Position numbers and translations under genes: made by a program | From: Streptomyces spiralis | GTDB taxonomy: Bacteria > Actinomycetota > Actinomycetes > Streptomycetales > Streptomycetaceae | Assembly (NCBI RefSeq): GCF_014654675.1 | Contig: NZ_BNBC01000001.1 | Coordinates: forward strand, 382,010-446,009 | DNA: 64,000 bases | Direction: 5' to 3' | Notes under the pieces: generated by a model | What the model was told of the DNA's origin: nothing | Seen by the model: only the letters and a program-made list of their open reading frames with translations | Databases searched by the model: none | Part shown: positions 17,772-27,208 of the stretch, piece after piece | Layout of the letters: the number at the start of each line of letters is the position of its first letter | How positions within the stretch are numbered: the first letter of the stretch is position 1

Positions 17772-18983
17772 CTACGCGTCGCGCTCCGCTCCCGCTTCCC
17801 GCCCCCGCTCCGGTTCTTCTTCCTCGTTCACATAGACGCGGGGAACGCGCGTTCCGATGCGTGTGACGATCTCGTATGCGATCGTGCCGGCGGCCTGCGC
17901 CCAGTCCTCGGCGGTGGGCTCGCCACGGTCGCCGGGGCCGAAGAGCACGGCCTCCGTTCCGACCTCGGGTTCGTCGCCGCCCAGGTCGACCACGAACTGG
18001 TCCATGGCGACCCGGCCCGCCACCGTACGCCACTTGCCGCCGACCAGGACCGGCCCGGTGCCGGAGGCGTGGCGCGGGATGCCGTCCGCGTAGCCGACGG
18101 GCACGAGCCCGAGGGTGGTCTCCCCCGGGGTGACGTAGTGGTGGCCGTAGCTGATGCCGTGCCCTCCCGGCGCGTGCTTCACCAGGGCCAGCGAGGCGGA
18201 CAGGGTCATCACCGGGCGCAGCCCGAAGTCGGCCGGGGAGCCGAGTTCCGGGCTGGGCGAGATGCCGTACAGGGCGATCCCGGTGCGGACGAGGTCGAAG
18301 TGGGCCTCGGGCAGGGTGAGCGTGGCGGGCGAGTTGGCCATGTGCCGCACCTCGGGGCGCGCGCCCTGCCGCTCGGCGTGCGCGACCATCTCGCGGAAGC
18401 GGTCGAGCTGGGCGGCGATGGAGGGGTGGCCCGGCTCGTCGGCACAGGCGAAGTGGGACCAGAGCCCGGCGATGCGGACGAGCCCGTCGGCCTCGGCGCG
18501 CAGGGCCTCGGCGACGAGTTCGGGCCAGTCGGCGGGCTGGCAGCCGTTGCGCCCGAGCCCGGTGTCGGCCTTCAGGTGCACGCGGGCGGGCCGGCCGGCG
18601 GCCCGGGCCGCCTCGCGGACCTCCGCGAGGGCCCACATCCCGCTCACGGACACGTCCACGTCCGCCTCGACGGCCTCCCGCCACGGCCCGCCGGGCGTCC
18701 ACAGCCAGCACATGATCCTCACCCCGTCGGGTGACAGTCCGGCCGCGCGCAGCGCCAGGGCCTCCTCGGGCGTGGCGGTGCCGAGCCAGGTCGCCCCGGC
18801 GGAGACGGCGGCACGTGCGCACGGCACCGCGCCGTGGCCGTAGGCGTCGGACTTGACCACGGCCATCAGGGCCGCGCCGGGCGCCCGCTCGCGCAGCGCC
18901 CGGACGTTGGCGCGCACAGCGGCCAGGTCGATCTCTGCGCGGGCGCGCAGCGGTGCCGTCCGCGGGTGTGCTGTCTCGTTCAT
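17772..18983 (-). CDS. alr: Alanine racemase
   Basis: PLP enzyme making D-alanine for peptidoglycan. The 403-residue protein starts MNETAHPRTAPLRARAEIDL at 18983. The PLP lysine lies in MAVVKSDAYGHGAVP; other landmarks are HLKADTGLGRNG, the catalytic tyrosine region IALYGISPSPEL, and HGISYGHHYVTP. The acidic/basic C-terminal tail after PRVYVNEEEE is probably disordered. It follows nnrD at some distance and precedes the hydrolase/tsaE pair. Confidence 0.96.
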   Translation of the reverse strand: MNETAHPRTAPLRARAEIDLAAVRANVRALRERAPGAALMAVVKSDAYGHGAVPCARAAVSAGATWLGTATPEEALALRAAGLSPDGVRIMCWLWTPGGPWREAVEADVDVSVSGMWALAEVREAARAAGRPARVHLKADTGLGRNGCQPADWPELVAEALRAEADGLVRIAGLWSHFACADEPGHPSIAAQLDRFREMVAHAERQGARPEVRHMANSPATLTLPEAHFDLVRTGIALYGISPSPELGSPADFGLRPVMTLSASLALVKHAPGGHGISYGHHYVTPGETTLGLVPVGYADGIPRHASGTGPVLVGGKWRTVAGRVAMDQFVVDLGGDEPEVGTEAVLFGPGDRGEPTAEDWAQAAGTIAYEIVTRIGTRVPRVYVNEEEEPERGREAGAERDA

Positions 18984-19375
18984 CGCGCCCAGTGTCTCAG
19001 AGGCCCCGGACGGCCCCACAGCACCGTTCACCGGCCGGGACCGGAAGAGGGCGCCCCCGCGACGACCTCGAGGCGACAACCCATCAGACCGCCGCCCCAT
19101 TCAGCCCGTCGACTCCCTCCGGCCGCAGGCTCTCTGCGACCGCAGGCTCCCTCCGGCCGCCGGCCTCCTCAGACCGCAGGCTCACCGGCCCACCGACACC
19201 CTCAGACCAGCCGCCCCGGACCCCGGGCAGAGCACCCGCCCCGGACCCCCGGGCCACCGACACCCTCAGACGACCCCCCGGACCCGGACACCCCCGGACC
19301 ACCGAACCCCGACACCCCCGACCACACGCATCGTCAGCCCGCCGCCCCGGCCCGGCGGCCCCCTCGCACCGGCTC
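18984..19375. other. C-rich intergenic stretch with degenerate repeats
   Basis: About 390 nt between nnrD (stop) and alr (start) contain no convincing ORF. The stretch is built from degenerate repeats such as CTCCGGCCGCAGGCT, GACCGCAGGCT and CACCCTCAGAC, and ends in runs of CCCCGGACC. The composition is strongly strand-asymmetric (C on plus). The alr promoter should be within it, but none is obvious. Confidence 0.6.
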
Positions 19376-20836
19376 CTACCGCCCCCCTGCGTCCGGTCGC
19401 GTCCGTCGCACGTCGCGCCAGGCCCGGGGAACGGCGTCGGACACGTCGTGGGCGCCGATCGGCGCGCCCTTGGCGGCCAGGCGGCCGGCCAGGCCGTGCA
19501 GATAGGCCGCCACGCTGCCCGCGTCGCGGGCGGACAGGCCGGCCGCGAGCAGGGACCCGCCGAGCCCGGACAGGACGTCGCCGCTGCCGGCCGTGGCGAG
19601 CCACGGGGTGCCGGTCGGGTTGACCCGCGCCGGACCGCCGTCCGGGTCGACGATCAGCGTGGTCGAGCCCTTGAGCAGGACGGTCGCGCGGTAGCGGGCG
19701 GCGAGTTCCCGGGCGGCGGCCAGCCGGGCCGCCTCCACCTGCTCCCGCGCCACACCGAGCAGCGCGGCGGCCTCGCCCGCGTGCGGGGTCATCAGGGTCG
19801 GCGCGGTACGGGCCCGTACGGCCTCCCGGTCGGCGAGGCGCAGGCCGTCCGCGTCCAGCAGGACGGGGACGTCCGCGTCCAGCACCTCCGAGACGGTCGC
19901 CACGTCGTCCCCCGCGCCCGGCCCCACCACCCAGGCCTGCACCCGGCCCGCCTTGTGCGGCCCCTGGTCGGACACCAGGGTCTCGGGGAAACGGGCGATC
20001 ACCGCGTGCCCGGCGGGTCCGACGTACCGTACGGCCCCCGCGCCGCCGCGCAGCGCGCCGGACACCGCGAGCACGGCCGCACCGGGGTAGCGGGCCGAGC
20101 CGGCCGCGATGCCGACGACGCCCCGCCGGTACTTGTCGCTCTCGACGGCCGGCCGGGGCAGCAGGGCGGCGACGTCCGCGTGCTGGAGCGCCTCCAGTTC
20201 CGGTTCGGCGGGCAGCTCGGGGCCCAGGCCGATGTCGACGAGGCGGACCGTGCCGGCGTACTCGCGGGCCGGGTCGACGAGCAGTCCGGGCTTGTGGGTG
20301 CCGAAGGTGACGGTCAGGTCGGCGCGGACCGCGGCGCCCCGCACCTCGCCGCTGTCCGCCTCCACCCCGCTGGGCAGGTCCACGGCGACGACGACGGCCC
20401 CGGAGCGCGCCGCGCGCTCGGCCAGCGGTACGGCGTCGGGGCGCAGGCCGCCCTTGCCGCCGATGCCGACGATCCCGTCGATCACGAGGTCGGCCCGGTC
20501 GATCAGCCGGTCGGCCGCGTCCGGCCGGGCGAGCGTGCCGCCCGCGCGACGCAGCGCCGCGAGACCTCCCGGGTGGGTGCGGTCGGGGGCGAGCAGCACG
20601 GCGGTGACCCCGGCGCCGCGGCGGGCCAGCCGGGTCCCGGCGTACAGGGCGTCGCCCCCGTTGTCGCCGCTGCCGACGAGGAGGACCACCCGGCGGCCGT
20701 AGACGCCCCCGAGCAGGTCCGCCGAGGCGGCGGCGAGCCCGGCGGCGGCACGCTGCATGAGGGCGCCGTCCGGGAGCCGCGCCATGAGCGCGCGCTCGGC
20801 TGTCCTGACCGTCTCGACGCTGTACGCGGTACGCAT
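19376..20836 (-). CDS. nnrD: Bifunctional NAD(P)HX epimerase/dehydratase
   Basis: 486-residue metabolite-repair enzyme. The N-terminal YjeF domain (VLLVGSGDNGGDALYAGTRL, VVVAVDLPSG, VTFGTHKPG) is the NAD(P)HX epimerase. The C-terminal ribokinase-like domain (YRRGVVGIAAGSARYPGAA, LMTPHAGEAAALLG, LLKGSTTLI, TAGSGDVLSG) is the ADP-dependent dehydratase. The start MRTAYSVETV at 20836 matches family N termini; an in-frame ATG seven codons upstream is possible. Upstream of alr in the usual Streptomyces order. Confidence 0.94.
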   Translation of the reverse strand: MRTAYSVETVRTAERALMARLPDGALMQRAAAGLAAASADLLGGVYGRRVVLLVGSGDNGGDALYAGTRLARRGAGVTAVLLAPDRTHPGGLAALRRAGGTLARPDAADRLIDRADLVIDGIVGIGGKGGLRPDAVPLAERAARSGAVVVAVDLPSGVEADSGEVRGAAVRADLTVTFGTHKPGLLVDPAREYAGTVRLVDIGLGPELPAEPELEALQHADVAALLPRPAVESDKYRRGVVGIAAGSARYPGAAVLAVSGALRGGAGAVRYVGPAGHAVIARFPETLVSDQGPHKAGRVQAWVVGPGAGDDVATVSEVLDADVPVLLDADGLRLADREAVRARTAPTLMTPHAGEAAALLGVAREQVEAARLAAARELAARYRATVLLKGSTTLIVDPDGGPARVNPTGTPWLATAGSGDVLSGLGGSLLAAGLSARDAGSVAAYLHGLAGRLAAKGAPIGAHDVSDAVPRAWRDVRRTRPDAGGR

Positions 20837-20944
20837 GCGGTCGAGTCTGCCCCGCATGCGCCCGACATCGCACGGGAACCCGGCAGGAGAAATCCTGACG
20901 AAACCACATGAAAGCGAAAGGTCGGAAGGAGGAGGTCACCGCAC

Positions 20945-22717
20945 ATGGTGGACGAACCGGTCGGCGTCGGCGACGGAATCGGTGACAGCACCGGCACCCG
21001 CAACAGCGTCACCGGCGGTCGGCTCGAGGCGTTGGAGAAGCTGCTGGCCGAGCAGCGGGGCGAGATCGCCCGGTACGCCGCCGAGCACTCCGTCCCCGTG
21101 CGCGAGCCGCCCGACGGCCCTTGCGGCCCCCCACCGCCCGGCCTCCCACCGGTGCCCCCGGCCCCCGACCTGCTGGACGCGTTGCCGATCGCCGTCATGG
21201 TGGTCCTTCCCGTGTTCGACGAGCGGGGCGAGGTGAGGGACTTCTGCTACGTCGGGCAGAACGCCGCCACGCTGGAGCGCTCCGCCCGGGACATCCCGGC
21301 CGGAACACTGCCGCCGTGGTCCGGGAGCGTCCCGTTGTTCGAACGCTTCCCGAACATGGCGGACACGCCGATACCCCGTCTGCTCGCCGAGGCCCTGCGG
21401 ACCGGACGGACGCAGGGGCCCGAGATGGCCGAGTGGTCGCTGTCCGGCCCCGACGGGCGGGTGGTGCGCATGAGCAGCGAGGTGCGCGCGACCCCCTGCC
21501 ACGGTCTGCTGCTGCTGACCTGGGAAGGCGAGCAGGAGACCCGGACGGCGCAGGCCGCGCAACGGCTGGTGCGGGTGTGCTGGGCCGAGTGGAACCTCGG
21601 TGACGGGACCGTGGAACCGTCGTCGGCGCTGCGCGACGTACTCGGCCTGTCCGCCTCGCAGCCCGTGCCCGACCTGCTCGGCCTGGCCCGCATGGTGGCG
21701 CCGGTCAGCCTGGTGCCGCTGTACGAGGTGATCTACGACGTCCTGCTGCGCAAGCGCGTCGCCGAGTGCGACCTGCATCTGGTCCGGCCCTCCGAGCGGA
21801 TCGTCCGCTTCGTGGCCGAACCGGTGCGCCCGGAGCACGGGCCGGTGTGGACCGTGCGCGCGGTGCTCCACGACGTGACCGACGACCGGTACAGCCGCGC
21901 CCGGGCCGAACAGGCGGTGCGCGAGGCCCGTGCACAGCGCCAGCGGGCGGACGCGATCGCCGAGGTGGCCGAGCGGCTGCGGGACGCGGTCCTCCCCCGG
22001 TTCCCGGCCGAACTGGCCCGGCACGGCATCGAGGCGGCTGCCGTCTACCGTCCCGAGGCGCGCGCGGCCCGTGTGGGAGGCGACTGGTACAAGGCCCGCG
22101 TCCTGCCGAGCGGACAGGTACTGATCGCGCTCGGCGACGCCCGCGGCCACGGACTCGACGCCGTCACGCTGATGGCGAAGCTGCGGTCGGCGCTGGCGGG
22201 GCTCGCGTTCACCGGTGAACTGGTGGAGGCGCTGACCGGCTGGCTGAACATGGTCGCCTGCGACGACGGCCAGGAGTCCACCGCCACGGCCGTCATCGGC
22301 CGCTACCACCCCGACCAGGGCCTGCTGCGCTGGACGTGTGCCGGTCACCCGCTGCCCATCCTGCTGCGCGAGCGCCGGGCCCGCCTGCTCGACCCGCCGC
22401 AGGGCGGACCGGGTCCGCCCCTGGGCGTCCTGCCCGGCGAGAAGTACGCGGCGGCCGAGATCCTCCTCTACCCCGGTGACGTGGTCCTGCTCTACTCGGA
22501 CGGCCTGATCGAGCGCCGTGGCTCGGACCTCGACCAGGACTGCTCCCGCCTGCTCCAGGCCGCCGACAGCTGCGCCCGGGGCGGTATCCCACCGGGCGAC
22601 CAGGCACTGGACGCCTATGTGCAGGCCCTGGTCCACCAGCTCACCGGCCCCCGCCCGGAGGACGACGCCACGGTGCTCGCCATCCGCGTCACGGACGGCG
22701 ACATCGGCGGCTGGTGA
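20945..22717 (+). CDS. SpoIIE-type PP2C serine phosphatase with PAS-like sensor region
   Basis: 590-residue cytoplasmic signalling protein, with an ATG after GGAGGAGG. The first 330 residues contain a coiled N terminus, a Pro-rich linker and two PAS-like segments (LPIAVMVVLPVFDERGEVRDF; VRVCWAEWNLGDGTVEPSSAL). A helical linker leads into the PPM phosphatase domain with VGGDWYKARVLPSG, GDARGHGLDAV, TCAGHPLPILL, VVLLYSDGLIERR and EDDATVLAIR. The aspartate usual after GGDWY is Lys. It probably acts on an anti-anti-sigma factor, but no partner gene is adjacent. Confidence 0.9.
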   Translation: MVDEPVGVGDGIGDSTGTRNSVTGGRLEALEKLLAEQRGEIARYAAEHSVPVREPPDGPCGPPPPGLPPVPPAPDLLDALPIAVMVVLPVFDERGEVRDFCYVGQNAATLERSARDIPAGTLPPWSGSVPLFERFPNMADTPIPRLLAEALRTGRTQGPEMAEWSLSGPDGRVVRMSSEVRATPCHGLLLLTWEGEQETRTAQAAQRLVRVCWAEWNLGDGTVEPSSALRDVLGLSASQPVPDLLGLARMVAPVSLVPLYEVIYDVLLRKRVAECDLHLVRPSERIVRFVAEPVRPEHGPVWTVRAVLHDVTDDRYSRARAEQAVREARAQRQRADAIAEVAERLRDAVLPRFPAELARHGIEAAAVYRPEARAARVGGDWYKARVLPSGQVLIALGDARGHGLDAVTLMAKLRSALAGLAFTGELVEALTGWLNMVACDDGQESTATAVIGRYHPDQGLLRWTCAGHPLPILLRERRARLLDPPQGGPGPPLGVLPGEKYAAAEILLYPGDVVLLYSDGLIERRGSDLDQDCSRLLQAADSCARGGIPPGDQALDAYVQALVHQLTGPRPEDDATVLAIRVTDGDIGGW

Positions 22718-22724
22718 CGTCCCG

Positions 22725-23096
22725 TCACCCCTCCGCGATCACCACGGCCGAGGCCACCCCGGCGTCATGGCTCAGCGAGATGTGCCACGCCCGCACCCCG
22801 AGTTCCGCCGCGCGGGCCGCGACGGAGCCCTTCACCCTCAGCCGCGGACGCCCGCTGTCCTCGACGTACACCTCCGCGTCCGTCCACAGCAGCCCGGCCG
22901 GCGCGCCGAGGGCCTTGGCGACCGCCTCCTTCGCGGCGAACCGCGCGGCCAGCGAGGCCATGCCCCGGCGCTCCCCGCTCGGCAGCAGCAGCTCGTCCGC
23001 CACGAACAGCCGCTTGGCCAGGTTGGGCGTCCGCTCCAGCGACTCCGCGAACCGGTCGATCTCGGCGACGTCGATTCCGACCCCGATGATGCTCAT
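22725..23096 (-). CDS. acpS: Holo-[acyl-carrier-protein] synthase
   Basis: 123-residue phosphopantetheinyl transferase that activates fatty-acid and polyketide acyl carrier proteins. It begins [16 protein letters not shown] (Mg-binding Asp) and has [17 protein letters not shown] plus the C-terminal [17 protein letters not shown]. Convergent with the phosphatase gene, 7 nt apart, and divergent from the MOSC gene. Confidence 0.96.
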   Translation of the reverse strand: MSIIGVGIDVAEIDRFAESLERTPNLAKRLFVADELLLPSGERRGMASLAARFAAKEAVAKALGAPAGLLWTDAEVYVEDSGRPRLRVKGSVAARAAELGVRAWHISLSHDAGVASAVVIAEG

Positions 23097-23166
23097 GCGA
23101 AGCACCCTACGGCCGCGGCGTAAGGTGCCCAGTGGTATCACCTGTCGAAGAGGGGGATTCGAGGTC

Positions 23167-23709
23167 ATGGGCGCGACAGTGACCGCGGTCAGCAGCAACG
23201 CCGAGTACTCGTTCACCAAGCCGAACCGGGACAGCATCACGCTGCTCGCCGGCCTCGGTGTCGAGGGGGACGTCCACGCCGGCGTGACGGTCAAGCACCG
23301 CTCGCGTGTCGCGCAGGACCCCACCCAGCCGAACCTGCGCCAGGTCCACCTCATTCACGAGGAGCTCTTCGCCGAGGTCGCGGGAGCCGGGTACCAGGTG
23401 ACTCCCGGTCAGCTGGGCGAGAACATCACCACCCGCGGCATCGACCTGCTCGGCCTGCCCGTCGGCACCCTGCTGCACATCGGCGACGAAGCGGTGCTGG
23501 AGGTGACCGGGCTGCGCAACCCCTGCGCGCAGATCGACGGCTTCCAAGGCGGGCTGCTGAAGCAGGTCGTCGGCCGCGATGCGGCCGGGAACGTCGTGCG
23601 CAAGGCCGGGATCATGAGCGTCGTCCGAGAGGGCGGCGTGGTGCGCCCCGGCGACGCGATCGAGGCGGAGCTGCCGGAGGGGCCGCACCGGCCGCTGGAC
23701 CGGGTCTGA
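23167..23709 (+). CDS. MOSC domain protein
   Basis: 180-residue protein belonging to the MOSC superfamily, which handles sulphur or molybdenum-cofactor chemistry. It shows [11 protein letters not shown] near the N terminus, [32 protein letters not shown] and the cysteine in [12 protein letters not shown] that would be the conserved sulphur-carrying residue. The substrate is unknown. Convergent with glmS, 21 nt apart. Confidence 0.88.
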   Translation: MGATVTAVSSNAEYSFTKPNRDSITLLAGLGVEGDVHAGVTVKHRSRVAQDPTQPNLRQVHLIHEELFAEVAGAGYQVTPGQLGENITTRGIDLLGLPVGTLLHIGDEAVLEVTGLRNPCAQIDGFQGGLLKQVVGRDAAGNVVRKAGIMSVVREGGVVRPGDAIEAELPEGPHRPLDRV

Positions 23710-23730
23710 TCCCTCCGGCTGCCGCCGCAC

Positions 23731-25578
23731 TCACTCCACCGTGACCGACTTCGCGAGGTTGCGGGGCTGGTCGACCTCGTTGCCGCGGGCCGTGGCCAGT
23801 TCGCAGGCGAAGACCTGCAAGGGGACCGTGGCGACCAGGGGCTGGAGGAGGGTCGGGGTCACCGGGATGCGGATCAGATGGTCCGCGTACGGGACGACGG
23901 CCTCGTCGCCCTCCTCCGCGATCACGATCGTCCGGGCGCCCCGGGCCCGGATCTCCTGGATGTTGGAGACGATCTTGTCGTGCAGCACGGAGCGGCCGCG
24001 CGGCGACGGCACCACCACGACCACCGGCAGGTCCTGGTCGATGAGGGCGATCGGCCCGTGCTTCAGCTCGCCCGCCGCGAAGCCCTCGGCGTGCATGTAC
24101 GCCAACTCCTTGAGCTTCAGGGCGCCTTCGAGAGCGACCGGATACCCGACGTGCCGGCCCAGGAACAGCACCGTGTTCTTGTCGGCGAGGGAGCGGGCCA
24201 GTTCCCGCACCGGCTCCATCGTCTCCAGGACCCGCTCGACCGCGCCGCCGATCTGCGACAGGTCGCGGATCACGGCCCGGATCTCGTCGCCCCACTTGGT
24301 GCCGCGCACCTGGCCCAGGTACAGCGCCACCAGGTAGCACGCCACCAGCTGGGTCAGGAACGCCTTGGTGGAGGCGACCGCGACCTCCGGGCCCGCGTGC
24401 GTGTACAGCACCGCGTCCGACTCGCGCGGGATCGTCGAGCCGTTGGTGTTGCAGATGGCCAGCACCTTCGAGCCCTGCTCGCGGGCGTGCCGCAGCGCCA
24501 TCAGGGTGTCCATCGTCTCGCCCGACTGGGAGATGGCGATCACCAGCGTCTGCGCGTCCAGGATCGGGTCCCGGTAGCGGAACTCGCTGGCCAGCTCCAC
24601 CTCGCAGGGGATGCGGGTCCAGTGCTCGATGGCGTACTTGGCGATCAGGCCCGCGTGGAAGGCCGTACCGCAGGCGACGATGACGACCTTGTCCATCTCG
24701 CGCAGTTCGGAGGCGGAGATGCGCACCTCGTCCAGCGTCAGGTTCCCGGCGCCGTCGATGCGGCCCAGCAGCGTGTCGGCGACCGCCTTGGGCTGCTCGG
24801 CGATCTCCTTGAGCATGAAGTAGTCGTAGCCGCCCTTCTCGGCGGCCGCCGCGTCCCAGTCGACGTTGTAGGAACGGACCTCGGCGGGCTGCCCGTCGAA
24901 GCCGGTGACGGTGACGCCGTCCCGGCGCAGCTCCACCACCTGGTCCTGGCCCAGCTCGATCGCGGAGCGGGTGTGGGCGATGAACGCCGCGACGTCCGAG
25001 GCGAGGAAGGCCTCGCCCTCGCCGACCCCCACCACCAGCGGCGAGTTGCGGCGGGCGCCGACGACCACGTCGGGCGCGTCGGCGTGCACCGCGACCAGGG
25101 TGAACGCGCCCTCCAGCCGCCGGCACACCAGCCGCATGGCCTCGGCGAGGTCGGCGGTCGCGGAGAACTCCTCGGCGAGCAGGTGGGCGACGACCTCGGT
25201 GTCGGTCTCGGAGGAGAGCTCGTGGCCGCGCTCCTGGAGCTCCGCCCGCAGGGACGCGAAGTTCTCGATGATGCCGTTGTGGACGACGGCGACGCGTCCG
25301 GCGTTGTCGAGATGCGGGTGGGCGTTGGCGTCCGTGGGGGCACCGTGGGTGGCCCACCGGGTGTGACCGATGCCCGTCGAGCCGGTCGGCAGCGGCCGTT
25401 CGACCAGCTCCTTCTCCAGGTTGACCAGCTTCCCGGCCCGCTTCGCCGCCGCCAGCCCGCCGTCCGCGAGCACGGCGACACCGGCCGAGTCGTAACCCCG
25501 GTACTCCAGCCGCTTCAGCCCGGCCATCACGACCTCGAGCGCCGACTGCGACCCCACGTATCCCACGATTCCGCACAT
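23731..25578 (-). CDS. glmS: Glutamine-fructose-6-phosphate aminotransferase (isomerizing)
   Basis: Makes glucosamine-6-phosphate, the first step to UDP-GlcNAc. The 615-residue protein starts MCGIVGYVG, so Cys2 is the N-terminal nucleophile after Met removal; upstream in-frame codons are therefore excluded. The glutaminase domain shows GIGHTRWATHG and VVHNGIIEN. The two SIS domains show VIVACGTAFHAGL, SQSGETMDT and LKLKELAYMHAEGFAAGELKHGP. The C terminus ends in LAKSVTVE. It complements glmM (32 kb) in the same pathway. An inverted repeat lies in its leader. Confidence 0.97.
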   Translation of the reverse strand: MCGIVGYVGSQSALEVVMAGLKRLEYRGYDSAGVAVLADGGLAAAKRAGKLVNLEKELVERPLPTGSTGIGHTRWATHGAPTDANAHPHLDNAGRVAVVHNGIIENFASLRAELQERGHELSSETDTEVVAHLLAEEFSATADLAEAMRLVCRRLEGAFTLVAVHADAPDVVVGARRNSPLVVGVGEGEAFLASDVAAFIAHTRSAIELGQDQVVELRRDGVTVTGFDGQPAEVRSYNVDWDAAAAEKGGYDYFMLKEIAEQPKAVADTLLGRIDGAGNLTLDEVRISASELREMDKVVIVACGTAFHAGLIAKYAIEHWTRIPCEVELASEFRYRDPILDAQTLVIAISQSGETMDTLMALRHAREQGSKVLAICNTNGSTIPRESDAVLYTHAGPEVAVASTKAFLTQLVACYLVALYLGQVRGTKWGDEIRAVIRDLSQIGGAVERVLETMEPVRELARSLADKNTVLFLGRHVGYPVALEGALKLKELAYMHAEGFAAGELKHGPIALIDQDLPVVVVVPSPRGRSVLHDKIVSNIQEIRARGARTIVIAEEGDEAVVPYADHLIRIPVTPTLLQPLVATVPLQVFACELATARGNEVDQPRNLAKSVTVE

Positions 25579-25638
25579 GGGCCGCAGCCTACGGCCCATC
25601 AGCCGCCGAAACCCGCCTCTCCGTGCCCGAAATCGGAA

Positions 25639-25673
25639 ATTCCCACCGGGGTACGAACGCCTCCGGTGGGAAT
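25639..25673. promoter_or_regulatory. 11-bp inverted repeat in the glmS leader
   Basis: ATTCCCACCGG (25639-25649) and CCGGTGGGAAT (25663-25673) are perfect complements around a 13-nt loop, 60-95 nt upstream of glmS. This could be a 5' UTR hairpin/attenuator or an operator. No glmS ribozyme core is recognisable. Confidence 0.5.
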
Positions 25674-25969
25674 GACGGTCGACGCCGCATCACTTCAGTT
25701 TGTCGATATCACGTCACCTGGTCTCTTGCGAGGAGGCCCCGGCATTCGCACCGGTAAAGAATCGCGTCCCGCGTCGGCGCCGCGGAGCGTCACCGCGCCG
25801 TGCCCCGGAAGCGCGGAGCGCCTCGACGGCGCATAGCGGAGCCGCGCGAACGCGCGTGCCTTCATTCACCGGTGAGGGTGATCGCTGGGGAAGAGACGTG
25901 CGGGTGTGCGGGGACCGTACGTATGGTCGTTTGGTCGATGTCGGCTGATCAAGGCCAGGGGGCAGAAGG
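25674..25969. other. Region between the glmS leader and tnpB; insertion-element left end not resolved
   Basis: About 300 nt without a convincing gene. An imperfect palindrome GACCGTACGTATGGTC (about 25913-25928) and the following T/G-rich stretch may be the left subterminal structure of the IS200/IS605-type element. The exact left boundary and target motif cannot be fixed from one copy. The rest is probably the native glmS upstream region. Confidence 0.35.
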
Positions 25970-27169
25970 GTGGCGGTGCGGGAGGCCGAGGGGGCCGGGC
26001 GCGTCCGGTACACGTACCGGTTGCGGGTGTCGTCGGGTGCCCGGGCCGATCTTGAGGCGGAGTGGGCCCGCTGCCGGTGGGTGTGGAACGAGTCCGTGGC
26101 CCGCTCGAAGAAGGCCCACGCCGACGGGGAGGCGTGCGGTCCGGCTCGGCTGGACAAGATGCTGACCCAGGCCCGCGCGGTGACACCGTGGCTGGCCGCT
26201 GGTTCCTCGGTGCCGCAGCAGCAGACCGTCCGCGACTTCGCCGCCGCCCGCGCGAAAGCGCTGAAGGACATCAAGGACCGACTGCCTGCCAGGCGACGGG
26301 CGGGCATGCCCCGGCACAGGAAGAAGCACCGGGCGCGGCCGACGCTGAACTACACCCGGCGCGGCTTCCGCCTCAAGGACGGGCGTCTGCATCTGGCGGG
26401 CGGGATCGTCCTGACCGTGGTGTGGTCCAGGCCGCTGCCTGCCGAACCCTCCTCGGTACGGGTCTACCGCGACCGCCTCGGCGCCTGGTACGCCTCGTTC
26501 GTCGTGCCCGCCCAGCTCCAGCCGCTCCCAGCGACCGGCCGGGTCCTCGGTGTGGACTGGGGAGTGAAGGAGACAGCGACCACCACCAGCGACGCCCACG
26601 ACCTGCCCCACCCCGAGTACGGCCGCAAGGCCAAGGAGAGGCTGTGCCGCTACGACCGGATGATGGCCCGCCGCAAACCGAAGAAGGGGCAACCCGCATC
26701 CAAGGGCTACCGGGAGGCGAAGAAGTGGCGGGCGAAGACGTATCAGAAGATCGCCCGGCAACGTCAGGATACGGCCCGCAAGTGGGCGAAGAAGGTGGTG
26801 CGCGACCATGACGTGATCGCGGTGGAGGACTTCCGGCCCAGGTTCCTGGCCAGGACGTCGATGGCGCGCAAGGCGGCGGATGCCGCGATCGGCGCCACCA
26901 AGCAGGCGCTGATCGAGATGGGCCGCAAACACGCGCGGGACGTCCGCCTGGTGCATCCCGCGCACACCACGATGGACTGCGCACGGTGCGGTGCGAGAAC
27001 CAAGCACGTACTGCCGCTGTCCGAACGCACCTACACCTGCACCGCGTGCGGAGCCGTATCCCCCAGGGACAAGAACTCCGCGCGCGTGATGCTCCTCCGG
27101 GCAGGTCTGGACCCGGCTGGTGTCGAGGGCGCAAGACCTCCCGGAGCGCTGCTCCAAGAGGCTGCCTGA
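25970..27169 (+). CDS. tnpB: TnpB, IS200/IS605-family RNA-guided nuclease
   Basis: 399-residue TnpB with GTG start. N-terminal WED/REC-like region (YTYRLRVSSGARADLEAEW, RCRWVWNESV), then a RuvC nuclease with all three acidic residues: D196 (GVDWGVKE), E286 (AVEDF) and D367 (PRDKNSA). A Cys4 zinc ribbon is formed by C337/C340 and C357/C360. The nuclease therefore looks intact. No TnpA (Y1 transposase) gene is present, so mobility would need TnpA in trans. The element's right-end hairpin begins immediately after the stop. Confidence 0.93.
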   Translation: MAVREAEGAGRVRYTYRLRVSSGARADLEAEWARCRWVWNESVARSKKAHADGEACGPARLDKMLTQARAVTPWLAAGSSVPQQQTVRDFAAARAKALKDIKDRLPARRRAGMPRHRKKHRARPTLNYTRRGFRLKDGRLHLAGGIVLTVVWSRPLPAEPSSVRVYRDRLGAWYASFVVPAQLQPLPATGRVLGVDWGVKETATTTSDAHDLPHPEYGRKAKERLCRYDRMMARRKPKKGQPASKGYREAKKWRAKTYQKIARQRQDTARKWAKKVVRDHDVIAVEDFRPRFLARTSMARKAADAAIGATKQALIEMGRKHARDVRLVHPAHTTMDCARCGARTKHVLPLSERTYTCTACGAVSPRDKNSARVMLLRAGLDPAGVEGARPPGALLQEAA

Positions 27170-27170
27170 G

Positions 27171-27208
27171 CCAGGAATCCCCTCCCCGTCAGGGAGGGGA
27201 GCAGTCAA
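27171..27208 (+). mobile_element. Right end of the IS200/IS605-type element (omega-RNA 3' scaffold)
   Basis: GAATCCCCTCCC - CGTCA - GGGAGGGGAGC forms a perfect 8-bp stem (27179-27186 with 27192-27199), then reaches TCAA at 27205-27208. This hairpin-plus-TCAA layout is the known right end of IS608-like elements. In TnpB systems it also forms the 3' part of the guide RNA scaffold. The guide would then be copied from the flanking DNA starting at 27209. Confidence 0.75.

Noticed and set aside
25579-25700. glmS ribozyme/riboswitch in the glmS leader
   Set aside because: None of the conserved core sequence can be recognised; only a simple inverted repeat is seen.
25716-25731. Possible DasR (dre) site upstream of glmS
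   Set aside because: Only the left half CTGGTCT resembles the consensus; the right half does not match.
23878-25836. Long plus-strand open frame opposite glmS
   Set aside because: Antisense shadow of a conserved gene; composition and lack of motifs match other shadows.
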